Positions 47,121 to 58,000 of a stretch of DNA of 64,000 nucleotides are shown one piece after another. This DNA is from Parabacteroides goldsteinii (GTDB lineage: Bacteria > Bacteroidota > Bacteroidia > Bacteroidales > Tannerellaceae): positions 1 to 64,000 of the forward strand of contig NZ_JADNBB010000016.1 in the NCBI RefSeq assembly GCF_015550595.1, given 5' to 3'. The notes under the pieces were generated by a model that ran no database searches, had not been told where the DNA came from, and saw nothing but the letters and a program-made list of their open reading frames with translations. A program made the translations under genes and the position numbers. The stretch's first letter is position 1; every line of letters begins with the position of its first letter.

Positions 47121-48776
47121 TTACTTCACCGGGGATGTTTGAAAGCTGTAGGTGGAAACAACATTATCCGACGTACGGATGGTCAGCAGGAAGTCGTATG
47201 CTTTTCCTTTCTCGAACTTCGTTTTAGTGGAAAGCGTCGCATTCGTTTTGCCGTAAGGGGTTAGAGCGGCGACCTTTGCCTGTCCTATCTCCTTCCTGTT
47301 CCCGTCCTGAAGTTGTTCAAGTTTGAGGACAGCCGGTTTGGAGGCTACCTGGCCAAAGTTTTCCACGACGATCTTTATATCCTGCCCGCCTGAGATAAAT
47401 TCCGGCATCCGGGCAGAAAGGATCGGGTCATTATAACTCACCCAGGGAAGGCGGGCATATCCGTACAGAAGTTTACCGGAAGTTGTTTTACCCAGTAACT
47501 TAGGGGCGAACTCTTCGGCAGTTATTCCGTGACCTTTGGCATCGAAGGTGACGATCAGGTCTTTCCCCTCTTTCTTTGTATTTTGCACTTTGCATCCTTT
47601 GCCAAAATTCACTTCCGTAGATGCACCGAAACGCAAGGAATTGAGATCGATATCCGTCTGCGGATCAAAACCTTCCTCAGCAGCGATCTTTACACGTATT
47701 GTTTTCGTCTTATCCGTGATAGGTTTGGTGTCGAGTACGGTCAGTAACAGGCCAGGATTCAGCGGGATACTGATGTTTTTGGAGCTGTGGTTATCGTTCG
47801 GCAGATCCTCAACCTTCAACGTGTCGATTACCGCAAAGTTTGCCTGGATGGCACGGCCGTATTTATCCTGGAATATTTTGATCCGTTCATATTTGAACCA
47901 GTCTTCTACCTTACCATCTTCATGGAAAGAGACTCCCGGCAGGTAAGCCTCGCCCGGATCCGTCACCCAGTTGATACCGTCTTTCGAACGTTGATAGAAG
48001 GCGATACGTCCCAGCCAGTCATTTACAATCAGGTGGTATTGTATATGGTCGCGCCAGATAACGGGGTCTTCAAACTCCCCTTTCACCGGCGGATATGCCC
48101 GTTTATCGGAGATCTGGTTGTATGGAGAAAGTCCGGTCTCGCTGATCCAGGAACCACCTCCACGGCAGACCATCAAGTAAGAGCCATCTTCACGTTGGGC
48201 AAAGGTAAGGTTCGACAGGCCTTCTATGATCGGGCGATCCCGTTTGTCGAAATCAAACTTCTTACGGGTCCACGGGCCGTTCAGATCGTCCGCCAGATAA
48301 TAGCCGTCGATGACGTAGACTACCACGCGCCCGTCTTTCAACCGGAAAGCCTCCGGGTTATGTCCCGGACCGATCGTATCTTTGATGATAAACGGACCGA
48401 TCGAATTGTCGCAAACCGCATGGTAAACCGTAGAGTTCGGCCAGAACATATGTCCTTTAGGAGAGTTCTCGGGCCAGCCACAGACGTATAAATGAAATTG
48501 CCCCGCATCATCTTTCAGTATATTACCCCCCCAATAGGAACGTACATCATCTTCAATCCCGTTATCTACATAGCGGGGAATCACATTTTTCGCCCCCCAG
48601 ACATCGCTACTTAATTTTCCGACAGGCATCGGAAGAAAACGATCTATAAATCGTGCTCCCTCAACCAAGTGATCCCACTCTGCCGGACGTGGTCTTTCGG
48701 TGATCTGGGCTTGCGTATTTTGAATACCGAAACAAAAGGCGGCAGATACACATAATAAGAAAGAATAGAGTTTCAT
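47121..48776 (-). CDS. GH43/GH117-like five-bladed propeller hydrolase
   Basis: A 551-residue secreted protein (signal peptide MKLYSFLLCVSAAFCFGIQN). Residues about 60-340 show the repeated pattern of five-bladed glycosidase propellers: HNPEAFRLKDGRVVVYVIDG, LSNLTFAQREDGSYLMVCRG and FEDPVIWRDHIQYHLIVNDW, where DPVIW looks like a blade active-site strand. The C-terminal 200 residues are beta-sandwich-like. It has its own promoter element (48806-48813), while the upstream gene has a strong terminator, so it and the cupin form a separate unit. The exact GH family and substrate are uncertain. Confidence 0.75.
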   Translation of the reverse strand: MKLYSFLLCVSAAFCFGIQNTQAQITERPRPAEWDHLVEGARFIDRFLPMPVGKLSSDVWGAKNVIPRYVDNGIEDDVRSYWGGNILKDDAGQFHLYVCGWPENSPKGHMFWPNSTVYHAVCDNSIGPFIIKDTIGPGHNPEAFRLKDGRVVVYVIDGYYLADDLNGPWTRKKFDFDKRDRPIIEGLSNLTFAQREDGSYLMVCRGGGSWISETGLSPYNQISDKRAYPPVKGEFEDPVIWRDHIQYHLIVNDWLGRIAFYQRSKDGINWVTDPGEAYLPGVSFHEDGKVEDWFKYERIKIFQDKYGRAIQANFAVIDTLKVEDLPNDNHSSKNISIPLNPGLLLTVLDTKPITDKTKTIRVKIAAEEGFDPQTDIDLNSLRFGASTEVNFGKGCKVQNTKKEGKDLIVTFDAKGHGITAEEFAPKLLGKTTSGKLLYGYARLPWVSYNDPILSARMPEFISGGQDIKIVVENFGQVASKPAVLKLEQLQDGNRKEIGQAKVAALTPYGKTNATLSTKTKFEKGKAYDFLLTIRTSDNVVSTYSFQTSPVK

Positions 48777-48805
48777 CGTATATAAGAATTAAGTTTTTAA
48801 TGGAT

Positions 48806-48813
48806 CAAATGTA
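48806..48813 (-). promoter_or_regulatory. -7 promoter element for the propeller hydrolase and cupin
   Basis: TACATTTG on the minus strand lies 30-37 bp before the start codon at 48776. It supports independent transcription from the upstream oxidoreductase gene. Confidence 0.6.
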
Positions 48814-48846
48814 TAACTTTTGATGCTTGGATACAGCCGCTTATAC

Positions 48847-48878
48847 GAAAAAAAACTACGCAAAGGTTTGCGTAGTTT
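48847..48878 (-). terminator. Strong terminator after the FAD oxidoreductase gene
   Basis: A perfect 12-bp stem, AAACTACGCAAA against TTTGCGTAGTTT with a 2-nt loop, is followed on the minus strand by eight T. Confidence 0.9.
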
Positions 48879-48893
48879 ATGCAGGGTAACAGC

Positions 48894-48923
48894 ACAACTG
48901 TACTGGTTTCGCAGTACAGTTGT
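48894..48923. other. Second perfect 12-bp hairpin in the same 3' region
   Basis: ACAACTGTACTG pairs with CAGTACAGTTGT across a 6-nt loop, 16 bp from the terminator stem. It lacks a T-tract. It may protect the mRNA 3' end or bind a factor; CAGTACAA recurs just beyond it. Confidence 0.6.
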
Positions 48924-48993
48924 ATTGTCTTTTCAGTACAATAGGAATAGTTAGTCAAAACAGTAGTCCTATGGTGGATAGCAATATTTACCG

Positions 48994-50856
48994 TCACTCA
49001 ATCGCCGGTTTTTCTTTCAATGTTCCGCCCTCATTATATTTCTGATTATTAGGCAGCCCCTTCTTTCCTATTCCTTTTTCCATCAACTCTTTCAGATCGG
49101 GTAGATAATACCGGTACACTCCACGGGGCTGTACTCCGTACTTCTTACATAATGAAGCAGCCATTCCTACGACTTCGCCCATCATTCCGGTGGTACGCAT
49201 GACACGGACAGTACCCAGGGCTACATGCGTAACACTGATATTGCGTCCGGCCATAAACAGGTTATCGACGTTTCTGGAATACAGGCAACGATAAGGTATA
49301 GGATACGGATGGATATTGATATGTTTTGCTATTGACTTAAATTCCGCTCCGGGGAAATTCTCCGTATTCTTAGGATCCGGATAATGTAAGTCAATACTCC
49401 ATGTTGAAGCGGCTCCACCGTCTTCGTGTACAACATGTCGGCGGATATCGTCTTCCTTCAAAATATAATCGCCCAATAAACGACGTGACTCACGTTTACC
49501 TGAAATATAGGCTACCCAACCCAGTTTCAAGTTTCTGTACTGACTGTTCTCTTTCATCCTGTTTTTCAGAAAGCTCCAGTTTGAGTAAACAACCATCAGG
49601 CCATAATCACGGATACGTTCGAAGTCTTTGATCTGATCGAGGTTCATTCCGGTTTCCCAGGTCCATTCCCCCATTGTGACAGGTTCACAGTTCTTTTCAT
49701 TGAATTCTATACCGTAACTAAAATACGGGAAGGCACTCGGTTTCTTATTATCCACGGAATACCATTGAACGGAAGCCCCCATCGTCATCTTATCCGCTTT
49801 TTCGGGAGCCGTGCTCTCTGCGAATTCGCTGCGAGCTTCACGCCCCATGTGATAATCGGCACCAGCCAGATAACCGACAGTACCGTCTCCCGTACAGTCG
49901 GAGAAGACAGGAGCTTCAAAACTCAGTTCTTTACCATTTTCTATGTGTTTGGCAACCACAGAGGTGATTTTATCACCCTCCTTTGCGACCCTTATGGCAC
50001 GATAGTTGGCAAACAACGTTACGTTCTTTTCCTGAGCCAGCCAATCCATTTTCTTCCGGTCTTCATAATATTCCGCTGGCTGAGCATTTCCTCCACGGGT
50101 CGGGCCAAATTCCTTTTGCAGATTACCCAGCTCTTTATAAGGGCCAGCCTCTATTCGTCCTCCCAAATGTACACGAATCTCAGAACTATTATTGCCTCCA
50201 ATCACCGGACGGTCGTTGATCAAAGCTACTTTACAGCCCAGACGGGCGGCTGATACGGCAGCACTCATGCCTGCAATACCCGCACCGACAACAACCAGAT
50301 CGAATTGCCCGGCCGAAGGTGCTACAGCTGGTAAATTCAGTTTCTGTCGCCGAAAGGCTGAAAGTTTATCCATATCCGACGGTGGTATCTGATCTTTTTC
50401 CGTTGTAAAATAGATTGCATCACAACGACCGTCAAATCCGGTCAGATCTTTCAGACTGATTTCAGTCTTCAGTTCTTTTACCGATACACTTCCGGCGAGT
50501 TGCCACATCCAGGCATTCCCTTCTGCTCCAAGCGGCGATACCATTTTTTTATTATCGACATACAGATTGAACTTACCCGGACCTTCACCGTCTTTCCAGG
50601 GAGAAGTCCAATTATATGTACGAACATATACATAGTATTTTCCTTTCTCCGGAAAAACAACTTCTGTTCGCGCATCTTCCACAGGTTCGCCCATTCCATG
50701 CGCCAGCAAATAGGAAGAGCCCATCAAATCCATAAACTGCTGATCGACTACCCAACCACCTTTATGGGTGAAGCTTTCGGCTTCGACAAAAAGGTCGGCC
50801 GACTGTGCAGTCAGGAAGTTTAATAAGATCATTAAAACTGATAATTTAATCTTCAT
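48994..50856 (-). CDS. Secreted FAD-dependent oxidoreductase
   Basis: A 620-residue flavoprotein with a signal peptide (to about residue 20). Residues about 22-150 form a beta-sandwich resembling a carbohydrate-binding module (LFVEAESFTHKGGWVVDQQF). The FAD_oxidored domain starts with the dinucleotide-binding fold DLVVVGAGIAGMSAAVSAAR (about 186-205) and RPVIGGNNSSEIRVHLGG. The C-terminal part includes DNLFMAGRNISVTHVALG. Exported members of this family occur in polysaccharide loci, where they may oxidise or otherwise modify a sugar; the reaction is not established. It sits 12 bp after the propeller lipoprotein gene and ends in a strong terminator. Confidence 0.85.
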   Translation of the reverse strand: MKIKLSVLMILLNFLTAQSADLFVEAESFTHKGGWVVDQQFMDLMGSSYLLAHGMGEPVEDARTEVVFPEKGKYYVYVRTYNWTSPWKDGEGPGKFNLYVDNKKMVSPLGAEGNAWMWQLAGSVSVKELKTEISLKDLTGFDGRCDAIYFTTEKDQIPPSDMDKLSAFRRQKLNLPAVAPSAGQFDLVVVGAGIAGMSAAVSAARLGCKVALINDRPVIGGNNSSEIRVHLGGRIEAGPYKELGNLQKEFGPTRGGNAQPAEYYEDRKKMDWLAQEKNVTLFANYRAIRVAKEGDKITSVVAKHIENGKELSFEAPVFSDCTGDGTVGYLAGADYHMGREARSEFAESTAPEKADKMTMGASVQWYSVDNKKPSAFPYFSYGIEFNEKNCEPVTMGEWTWETGMNLDQIKDFERIRDYGLMVVYSNWSFLKNRMKENSQYRNLKLGWVAYISGKRESRRLLGDYILKEDDIRRHVVHEDGGAASTWSIDLHYPDPKNTENFPGAEFKSIAKHINIHPYPIPYRCLYSRNVDNLFMAGRNISVTHVALGTVRVMRTTGMMGEVVGMAASLCKKYGVQPRGVYRYYLPDLKELMEKGIGKKGLPNNQKYNEGGTLKEKPAIE

Positions 50857-50868
50857 ATACTCATCTGT

Positions 50869-53349
50869 TTAATTATAGTCCAACCAGGCTGTTGCTTTCG
50901 TATCCTTATCGGCAACAAACCGTATCCATCTTGCTTGAAATTCAGCAGGTAGCAGTTGCACAAACTGTTCTCCCGGTTTTACCGTACAAGTAGCATACTC
51001 CATCCAGTCGCCGTTGCCGGTAGGATCTACTTCTATTGCAAATGTAACAGCTTTATCGCTTTGATGTGACAAACTCAGTTTTTTCTTATCATAAAAAGCG
51101 ATCAGATAAGGATCAGAAGGGATACCGGCCTTTATCACAGCGTCTTTCCAGGGTCCACCTTGTCCAACGGGTTTTCCCAATTGCCACAGATCATCAATGA
51201 CACCCACCCAGACTGCCGCTTTTCCATCATCCGAAATGATGATATGAGGATTTCCTTTCCCCTCTTCTGGCCTCACACCTGTCAGGATAAGCATTCCCCG
51301 ATAAGAAGCATAATCATTTATACGATATTGGTGAGACGATACAGGGCGGATTTTTGCATAGCCATCCGCATTCTCAGCCGGCAGTTCATAGAATGTTCCC
51401 ATACAACTAAACAAATCACGCTCTGTCGCAACTTCACGACAAACACGTAGGTTTCCTTGATCTGTAAGCTTTTTATACGTCTCATTCCCTAAAGGTAAAC
51501 GCCAACGACGACCATTGTCATCAACAATCAGAACAGAACTGTTCTCTATGATGATGGCCTGCCGGGGTATTGCAAACCTACTGCGGATAAAGTCTGCAGT
51601 TTCGTTATCTTCTTTACGAACCAACTCCAACTTGTCTCCCATTTCGTAATAACCGGTTTCCGAGATTTTACCATCGGTTACCGTTCCGGCCAGCAATCCC
51701 AATGCCCGCCTGTCGTTTCCCAAGCCATACAATAACCCTTCCTTCAGGTTTGTCTCGTTAACAGAGGCTAACCCGTCATAAATAGAAGCCGGTTGCACGG
51801 AGCGATTATCTGTATCTGTATAAGAGAAGCTGACTGTTGCTACCGTATTTTTATCCGTTCTCACACGGATCCACTCTCCTTTATCCTCTGCAGTAAAAAA
51901 GACACTGGCGGATTTACCCGGTTTAACGGTTACGGATCTGAGTGTTTTCCATTTGTTTGTACCGGTTTCATCAACTTCCAGTGTAAATGAAACTTGCTGT
52001 GTACCTTCATTTTTTATCCAACCGCAGCGTTTAGACCATCCGGCAAACAAAAATGGTTCAGACACTTCATCAGCCTTTACTTTTTCTTTTGCCCAAACAG
52101 CGCCACCAACTGTGGCCGGCCCCAGTTCATCCGGTTTTGTCAGCGAGGTAAACCATAAATTGGAATTAGATTGTCCGGGACCTTCTATATCTCCTTTGGC
52201 TTTACGCTTATTCAAAAATTCTTTCTGAGCCGAGTCGTCACAACCGAATACCAACTGATTATTCCAACGGGTAAAATCTCCAATAACTTTCAGATAGGCC
52301 GACCGCGGACGGATTCCGGCACTGCTATCTGCCGTAAACCAACCGGGAAAATGCCAGAACAAACCATGCATTGTCATAAGATAATCCGGAGCAGACTCCG
52401 TTCCTATATTGCGTATACGCGGCCATTCCGTATTCCAACCATGAGCTCCGTCGTAGCTATGACTTGCTTTGGGAAGACGGAAGAAAGACCAACCCTTTTT
52501 TGCATCACGTACGCCCAATAAAACCGATTTATGATCCCAACCGGTTGCCCACAACGGATCGGTATCCGGATTAGCATTTCCATCAATACCACCGGGGCCT
52601 GTTACTTCCACAAACTGATTCCGCCGTACTGTTTTCCATTCTTTTCCATCCCATTCAGCCAAGACACCGGCTTCTACGTCAAATTTCTTTAACGCTTCCT
52701 GAGTACCTTCGCCATTGTTGGTGAAAAGCATTACTCCCTGACCGGAATACAAGCCCTTACCATGAACTCCGGGTAATAAAGCATTGATTGGCCCGGCATC
52801 TGTATCATTCTTTTTCTGCTGTTTTTTATTGCCATCCTGATATAGTTCTTTTACGGCAAGCGAATGTACATCTACTTCATAAAACCCTTCTTCCATTGTC
52901 CCGTAATAAATCTTATTTTCCGGATCGGTCAGATGCCGCGCATTTCCCGTATGGCGTCCGGCCATGACATCATAGGGAATTACACGTACATTCCGGGCTT
53001 TATCAATGGCATACGGGCCGATGAAAAGCTGGTTACTTTCTTTATGTATCATGCGGTTAGCAGGAGTTCCCCCGATACTTTCCGGCCTTACGATCTGTTG
53101 GTAATCAGACGTTATCTCATACAATTTATCAGAAGAGCCATTCGGCAGATGAGGTCCGTACGTAATAACCCACAAGCGATCAGCCCAGGGAACAACTGCA
53201 CCGGTACCACATTCTCCCTCATTATTATAATATGCCAGACGGGGATAAATACCGGAAATAGATTCAGGTATTTTCTTTATATCTTTCCGGGCCGTACATC
53301 CAACAACAGAAAGTGTAGCCAAAACCCCAAGGATTGTTTTAATATTCAT
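50869..53349 (-). CDS. Large propeller-type surface lipoprotein with duplicated C-terminal module
   Basis: An 826-residue lipoprotein (lipobox LSVVGCTARKD). Residues about 30-420 have repeated propeller-like segments (RLWVITYGPHLPNGSSDKLY, KIYYGTMEEGFYEVDVHSLA). A beta-sandwich module of about 80 residues occurs twice, near 426-505 and near 745-826. The copies share SFTLEVDETG/TFAIEVDPTG, SVTVKPGKSA/TCTVKPGEQF, and WIRVRTDKNT/WIRFVADKDT. I do not recognise a named family. It is co-transcribed with SusD, 27 bp downstream of it, and with the FAD oxidoreductase, so it is likely a surface glycan-binding or glycan-processing protein. Confidence 0.72.
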   Translation of the reverse strand: MNIKTILGVLATLSVVGCTARKDIKKIPESISGIYPRLAYYNNEGECGTGAVVPWADRLWVITYGPHLPNGSSDKLYEITSDYQQIVRPESIGGTPANRMIHKESNQLFIGPYAIDKARNVRVIPYDVMAGRHTGNARHLTDPENKIYYGTMEEGFYEVDVHSLAVKELYQDGNKKQQKKNDTDAGPINALLPGVHGKGLYSGQGVMLFTNNGEGTQEALKKFDVEAGVLAEWDGKEWKTVRRNQFVEVTGPGGIDGNANPDTDPLWATGWDHKSVLLGVRDAKKGWSFFRLPKASHSYDGAHGWNTEWPRIRNIGTESAPDYLMTMHGLFWHFPGWFTADSSAGIRPRSAYLKVIGDFTRWNNQLVFGCDDSAQKEFLNKRKAKGDIEGPGQSNSNLWFTSLTKPDELGPATVGGAVWAKEKVKADEVSEPFLFAGWSKRCGWIKNEGTQQVSFTLEVDETGTNKWKTLRSVTVKPGKSASVFFTAEDKGEWIRVRTDKNTVATVSFSYTDTDNRSVQPASIYDGLASVNETNLKEGLLYGLGNDRRALGLLAGTVTDGKISETGYYEMGDKLELVRKEDNETADFIRSRFAIPRQAIIIENSSVLIVDDNGRRWRLPLGNETYKKLTDQGNLRVCREVATERDLFSCMGTFYELPAENADGYAKIRPVSSHQYRINDYASYRGMLILTGVRPEEGKGNPHIIISDDGKAAVWVGVIDDLWQLGKPVGQGGPWKDAVIKAGIPSDPYLIAFYDKKKLSLSHQSDKAVTFAIEVDPTGNGDWMEYATCTVKPGEQFVQLLPAEFQARWIRFVADKDTKATAWLDYN

Positions 53350-53376
53350 TCTATGTATACAATTAAAATATAATCA

Positions 53377-55089
53377 CTAATAGCCCTCATTTTGTCTCAG
53401 GTTCTCATTAATTAAAATCTCTTTAGTCGGAATGGGCCATAGATATTGACGATCATTCCATAAACGTTGTGACAGGACAGCAATCTGTCCGGCTTTCTCC
53501 ATTTCCGAAAAATCAGGAATACCATCTTCATCTATGCCTGGTGTACCAGGCCAGAACCATCCGCCTTTGCCGGTTACATTCTCTATTAGTAAAGAGGCTG
53601 GGTATAATAATCCATAACTCTTATTTGACAAGGCTTTTGTAGCCAGCCGCCAACGCACCAGATCCATATACCGGAGTCCTTCATAGGCTAATTCCATCCG
53701 ACGTTCCAGACGTACTATTTTACGAAGTTCCGATTGATCGGTCACCGTAACAGCCGGATATAAATTTGTCGCTGATTTATCAACACCATAAGCCCTTGCC
53801 CTTACCATATTAATAGCATCCAGAACGGACTGGTCGATCTGATTCAGTTCTATTTTAGCTTCTGCATACATCAGTAAAACATCTGCATAACGGATAATTA
53901 TATAATCCGGGTCTACATCTTTCCCATTATCCAGCCAGGTTTCATCAACTCCTTTTTTCCATATTAAGCCATTAAAAGAAGCATACTGTGCATTGGCACG
54001 GGTATCATTATTTTTCTGCATCTTACCTGTATTGTAATTCATTACTTCCAGTGCTTCCGGATGCGGATCGTAATCAAAGCCCAAATGACGGGAGCCAAAA
54101 GCTACAATCGTAGCAGTACAACGCGGGTCACGATTCTTAAATGGGTCATGCGAATCGAACAACGGTGATTCATCGATCGGTAAACCATCCGTACAAGTAT
54201 ATGCGGCCAGCAGATCCCATGACGGATCTTTGGCTGACCAACCACCCGAATTACGGGAAATAACATTCAAGACTTCTTCACTACCCAGCGTGACTTTATC
54301 CGAAACAGAACGTGGTAAAACAAAGATCGATTCTTCTGAATTCCGGGTTGTCGACAAAAACAAATCAGAGAAATCCGGATGCAGCTTATATCTATCCAGC
54401 TCGATGCAAGCCTTAGCGGCCTCCATTGCTACCGTCCAATCCCCCATATAAAGGGCAAAACGGGCTTTCAATGCCAAAGCAGCACCTTTAGTTGCACGCT
54501 GAGAAGTCGATCCGGAATAAGAGACAGGCAACGTTGCCGCTGCTTTATCAAAATCGTTATACACTTCTGGAATAATCTCCGCTTTAGGAGTACGGCCTAC
54601 TTTAAAAGCCTCTTCAATACTGATCACTTCCGTAACATACACCACATCTCCAAAATGAGAGATCAGGCGGGCATACATCGACGCTCTCAGAAAATAAGCT
54701 TCCGCCGTATAGAGGTCTATTTTATTTTGCGGAATATTTAATGATTGCGCCTTTTCCATATTGGCTAAAATGGTGTTAGCCCTGGCTATGGCCTTATATT
54801 GTTTTTTCCACATATCGGTAACAGAACCATCCTGCCCGTTCAATGTGCCATTTACGATAGATGAATTTGTTTCACGATAGACATAATCGTCTGTCCATTC
54901 TTCCTTGTCTTTTGGCCAGAAATCAATCCGGTATCCATCCTTAAGAGCCATTTCAATTTCAGTTTCCGAAGAATACCAATTCTCACTGGAGCCTTGAGCC
55001 AAAGGGTTTATATCCAACTCATAGCAGGAATTCAGCAAACAGCAACCACCCAATAAAAGTGTTATTATATTGTGTTTCATAATATTCAA
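53377..55089 (-). CDS. SusD/RagB family outer-membrane lipoprotein (pair 4)
   Basis: A 570-residue glycan-capturing lipoprotein (lipobox LLNSCYELDINPLAQ). It has the usual SusD elements: AEAYFLRASMYARLISHFGD in the TPR half, RYADVLLMYAEAKIELNQID, and VRLERRMELAYEGLRYMDLV. It ends in the family's NENLRQNEGY. It follows SusC by only 3 bp. Together they form the uptake core of the sigma/FecR-controlled locus. Confidence 0.95.
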   Translation of the reverse strand: MNIMKHNIITLLLGGCCLLNSCYELDINPLAQGSSENWYSSETEIEMALKDGYRIDFWPKDKEEWTDDYVYRETNSSIVNGTLNGQDGSVTDMWKKQYKAIARANTILANMEKAQSLNIPQNKIDLYTAEAYFLRASMYARLISHFGDVVYVTEVISIEEAFKVGRTPKAEIIPEVYNDFDKAAATLPVSYSGSTSQRATKGAALALKARFALYMGDWTVAMEAAKACIELDRYKLHPDFSDLFLSTTRNSEESIFVLPRSVSDKVTLGSEEVLNVISRNSGGWSAKDPSWDLLAAYTCTDGLPIDESPLFDSHDPFKNRDPRCTATIVAFGSRHLGFDYDPHPEALEVMNYNTGKMQKNNDTRANAQYASFNGLIWKKGVDETWLDNGKDVDPDYIIIRYADVLLMYAEAKIELNQIDQSVLDAINMVRARAYGVDKSATNLYPAVTVTDQSELRKIVRLERRMELAYEGLRYMDLVRWRLATKALSNKSYGLLYPASLLIENVTGKGGWFWPGTPGIDEDGIPDFSEMEKAGQIAVLSQRLWNDRQYLWPIPTKEILINENLRQNEGY

Positions 55090-55092
55090 TTT

Positions 55093-58000
55093 TTAAAAGT
55101 TAACAGATACACCAAATAAAACAGAGGTTGTAATAGGATATTTATCATATCCCATTTCAGGATCCCAACCTGTCGGATATTTACTTAAACAGAACAGGTC
55201 GTTTGCACTTACATATACTCTTAGATTATTAATACTAATCTTCTGAACAATCCTTTCAGGTATAGTATATCCGAATGTCAGATTTTTTAAACGCAGGTAG
55301 CGACCTTCGAATAGCCAGAAATCCGACATGGCATAATTAGAAGATGCATTTGCATAAGTCAACCTGGGATATTTCGCATTCAGATTTTCTGCTTCCGAAT
55401 TCAAAGGACTCCAGTAGTTCCCATCCAAAAAACCCGGAACATTACCGAAGTTTTCCCTTAACGGTTGAACCATCTGTGTGTTCATCCTGACTAACTGGCT
55501 ACCCACTCCCTGGAAAGCCATAGACAAGTCAAACCCTTTGTATCCTACATTTACAGTTCCGCCGAACATATATCTTGGAAGAGAACCTCCTAACAATACA
55601 CGATCGTATTCCGAAGAGATCTTTCCATCAGGAACTCCATCGGGACCAGAGATATCTTTATATTTCACATCTCCTACTTTTATATTGTTATTCAATTTGG
55701 GTAAATTATCCACTTCTTCCTGAGTTTGATACAGACCATCACTTAAATAACCGTACCATTCATTAAACTGGCTACCTTTCATTTTAACCTGATCACCTAA
55801 AAACTCTGTACCTCCTAAATCACCCATCTTCGATATAAAATCAGAAAAGTTGACAGATACACCATAACGCCAGTCGCCTACCTGATCATTCCAACCTAAA
55901 TCGAATTCATATCCTTTTGTATGCATATTCCCGGTATTCTTCTGGGGATTATCAAAACCTACATAGTCAGGAATTTCGAGTGCCAACAACATATCTTTTG
56001 TTTTTTTCTTATAATAATCAGCCGTAAAGCGCAAGCGACTATTAAAGAACTGAGCGTCTAATCCGATATCAAAAGATTCCGTCTTTTCCCACGAGATATT
56101 CTCGATAGCATAAATCTGCTGAGCTGCTGAAAGCTGCGAAAGAGGTTGTCCGTTCTGATAGAACAATACATTGCTGAAGGCAATAGCAGCCTGATACGGA
56201 TAATAATTCTGGTCAGTTGTATTTGGCTTGTATATACGTTCATTACCCAATGTTCCCCAGGAGGCACGAGCTTTCAGGAAAGAAAGCCAACCCAGATTAG
56301 CCTCTTTCATAAATCGCTCCTCACTTACAACCCATCCGGCAGAAAATGAAGGGAAAGATCCCCAGCGGAATTTTTTGTGAAAACGTGAAGAGCCGTCATA
56401 ACGAATATTTGCCTGCAACAAATAACGATTATCATAATTATACATTACACGCCCAAACCACGAACGATAAGAGACTTCCTCCGCATTGCCTTTATTGTCA
56501 CGCATAGAAAGAGGACCCAAATCCAGATACGGGTAATTATTTAATTCATACTGGTCGCGGGATGCCTCCAGATTCTCCCAAAAAGCATAATAAGCTTCAT
56601 AACCGGCCATCAGGTTCAGATCATGTTTACCAAATGACTTCATATAATTTGCAATTCCCTGAATAGTTACATTATAATTATCATTCCGGTTTTCAGTCAG
56701 TTTGGTTGTGGTTTGTCCTTCCAGATATCCACCGACCGTGCTCGGATCATCCGCCAATGTATAGGGAACCGCCTTATTGAAATTCTTTATCTTGGCAAAA
56801 TTATACACCGGGGCGATTACACCGGATACTTTTAACCCTTCTATCGGAGTCAGATCCAAAGAGGCTTTACCACCGATCTGGTTATTCCACTCGTCACGAG
56901 TTCCTCCTTCCATGACCCTGCCATATACATTTGATCCGGATTTACCTTCAGCAATACGTCCGTCATCCCACATAGCAGCATAAACCGGTGGAGAGATCCT
57001 CATTCTGTCAAACGGTTCGAATGTAGGCCGGTGCGCCTTTGATCTTTTGAAATTGAAATCCAGTGTAGCTCCCAGGTACTTATTAATCTTAAAGTCATTA
57101 TTAACACGGACCATAAAACGTTCATAAAAACGATCGGCATATAAGCCATCTATTTTATCATACGTAAAAGAAGCTTTTGTACGTACCGCTTTAGTACCGC
57201 CGGCAATATTAATGGCATGTGTCTGACGGGGAGCCGATCCTTTCAGGATTAAATCCGTCCAATCTGTATTCGGATAATTATTGGGATCTGTTTGATTATA
57301 TTTCAACCAGTTATTTACCTGGTCTTCCGAATAAGTCTGGAACCATCCTCCCGCATTATTGTCATTATAACGCAATTCATTAGTCATTTCCAAATAGCGT
57401 TGTACTCCTACATACTCAGGTTGTTTGAGCGGTATCTCCCAGCCATATTCAAAATTATATCCTAAAGATAAATCATTTTCTTTGGCTCGTTTTGTCGTAA
57501 TAAGAATTACTCCGGCAGCAGCACGCGAACCATAGATCGAAGAAGAGGCTGCATCTTTCAAAACAGACATATTTTCAACATCATTCGGATTCACTTGATT
57601 AATATCTCCCGGTACGCCATCTATAATAACCAGCGGACTGGTATCTCCGATCGTTGTTACGCCACGTACTTTAATACTTCCGGCAGTAGCACCGGGAGCT
57701 CCGTTATCGCGTGTAACCAAAACTCCGGCTACAGCACCTTGTAGAGCCGTTGAGAGTTGAGTAGTTTTACGGGCAGCCAGATCCCCTCCTTTAATGGCAC
57801 TAACCGCACCTGTCAAGTCTTTCTTTTTCATTGTGCCATAACCTACTACGACTACTTCATCCAACGTTTCGGAGTCTTCCCGCAAAACTATTGTAAAAGT
57901 ACTGTGCTTTTCGACCTTTATTTCCTGCGGTATATAACCTATATAGGTTATCATTAGTGTAGCATCTGGTGCTACACTAAGCGTGAAATTACCTTGTACA

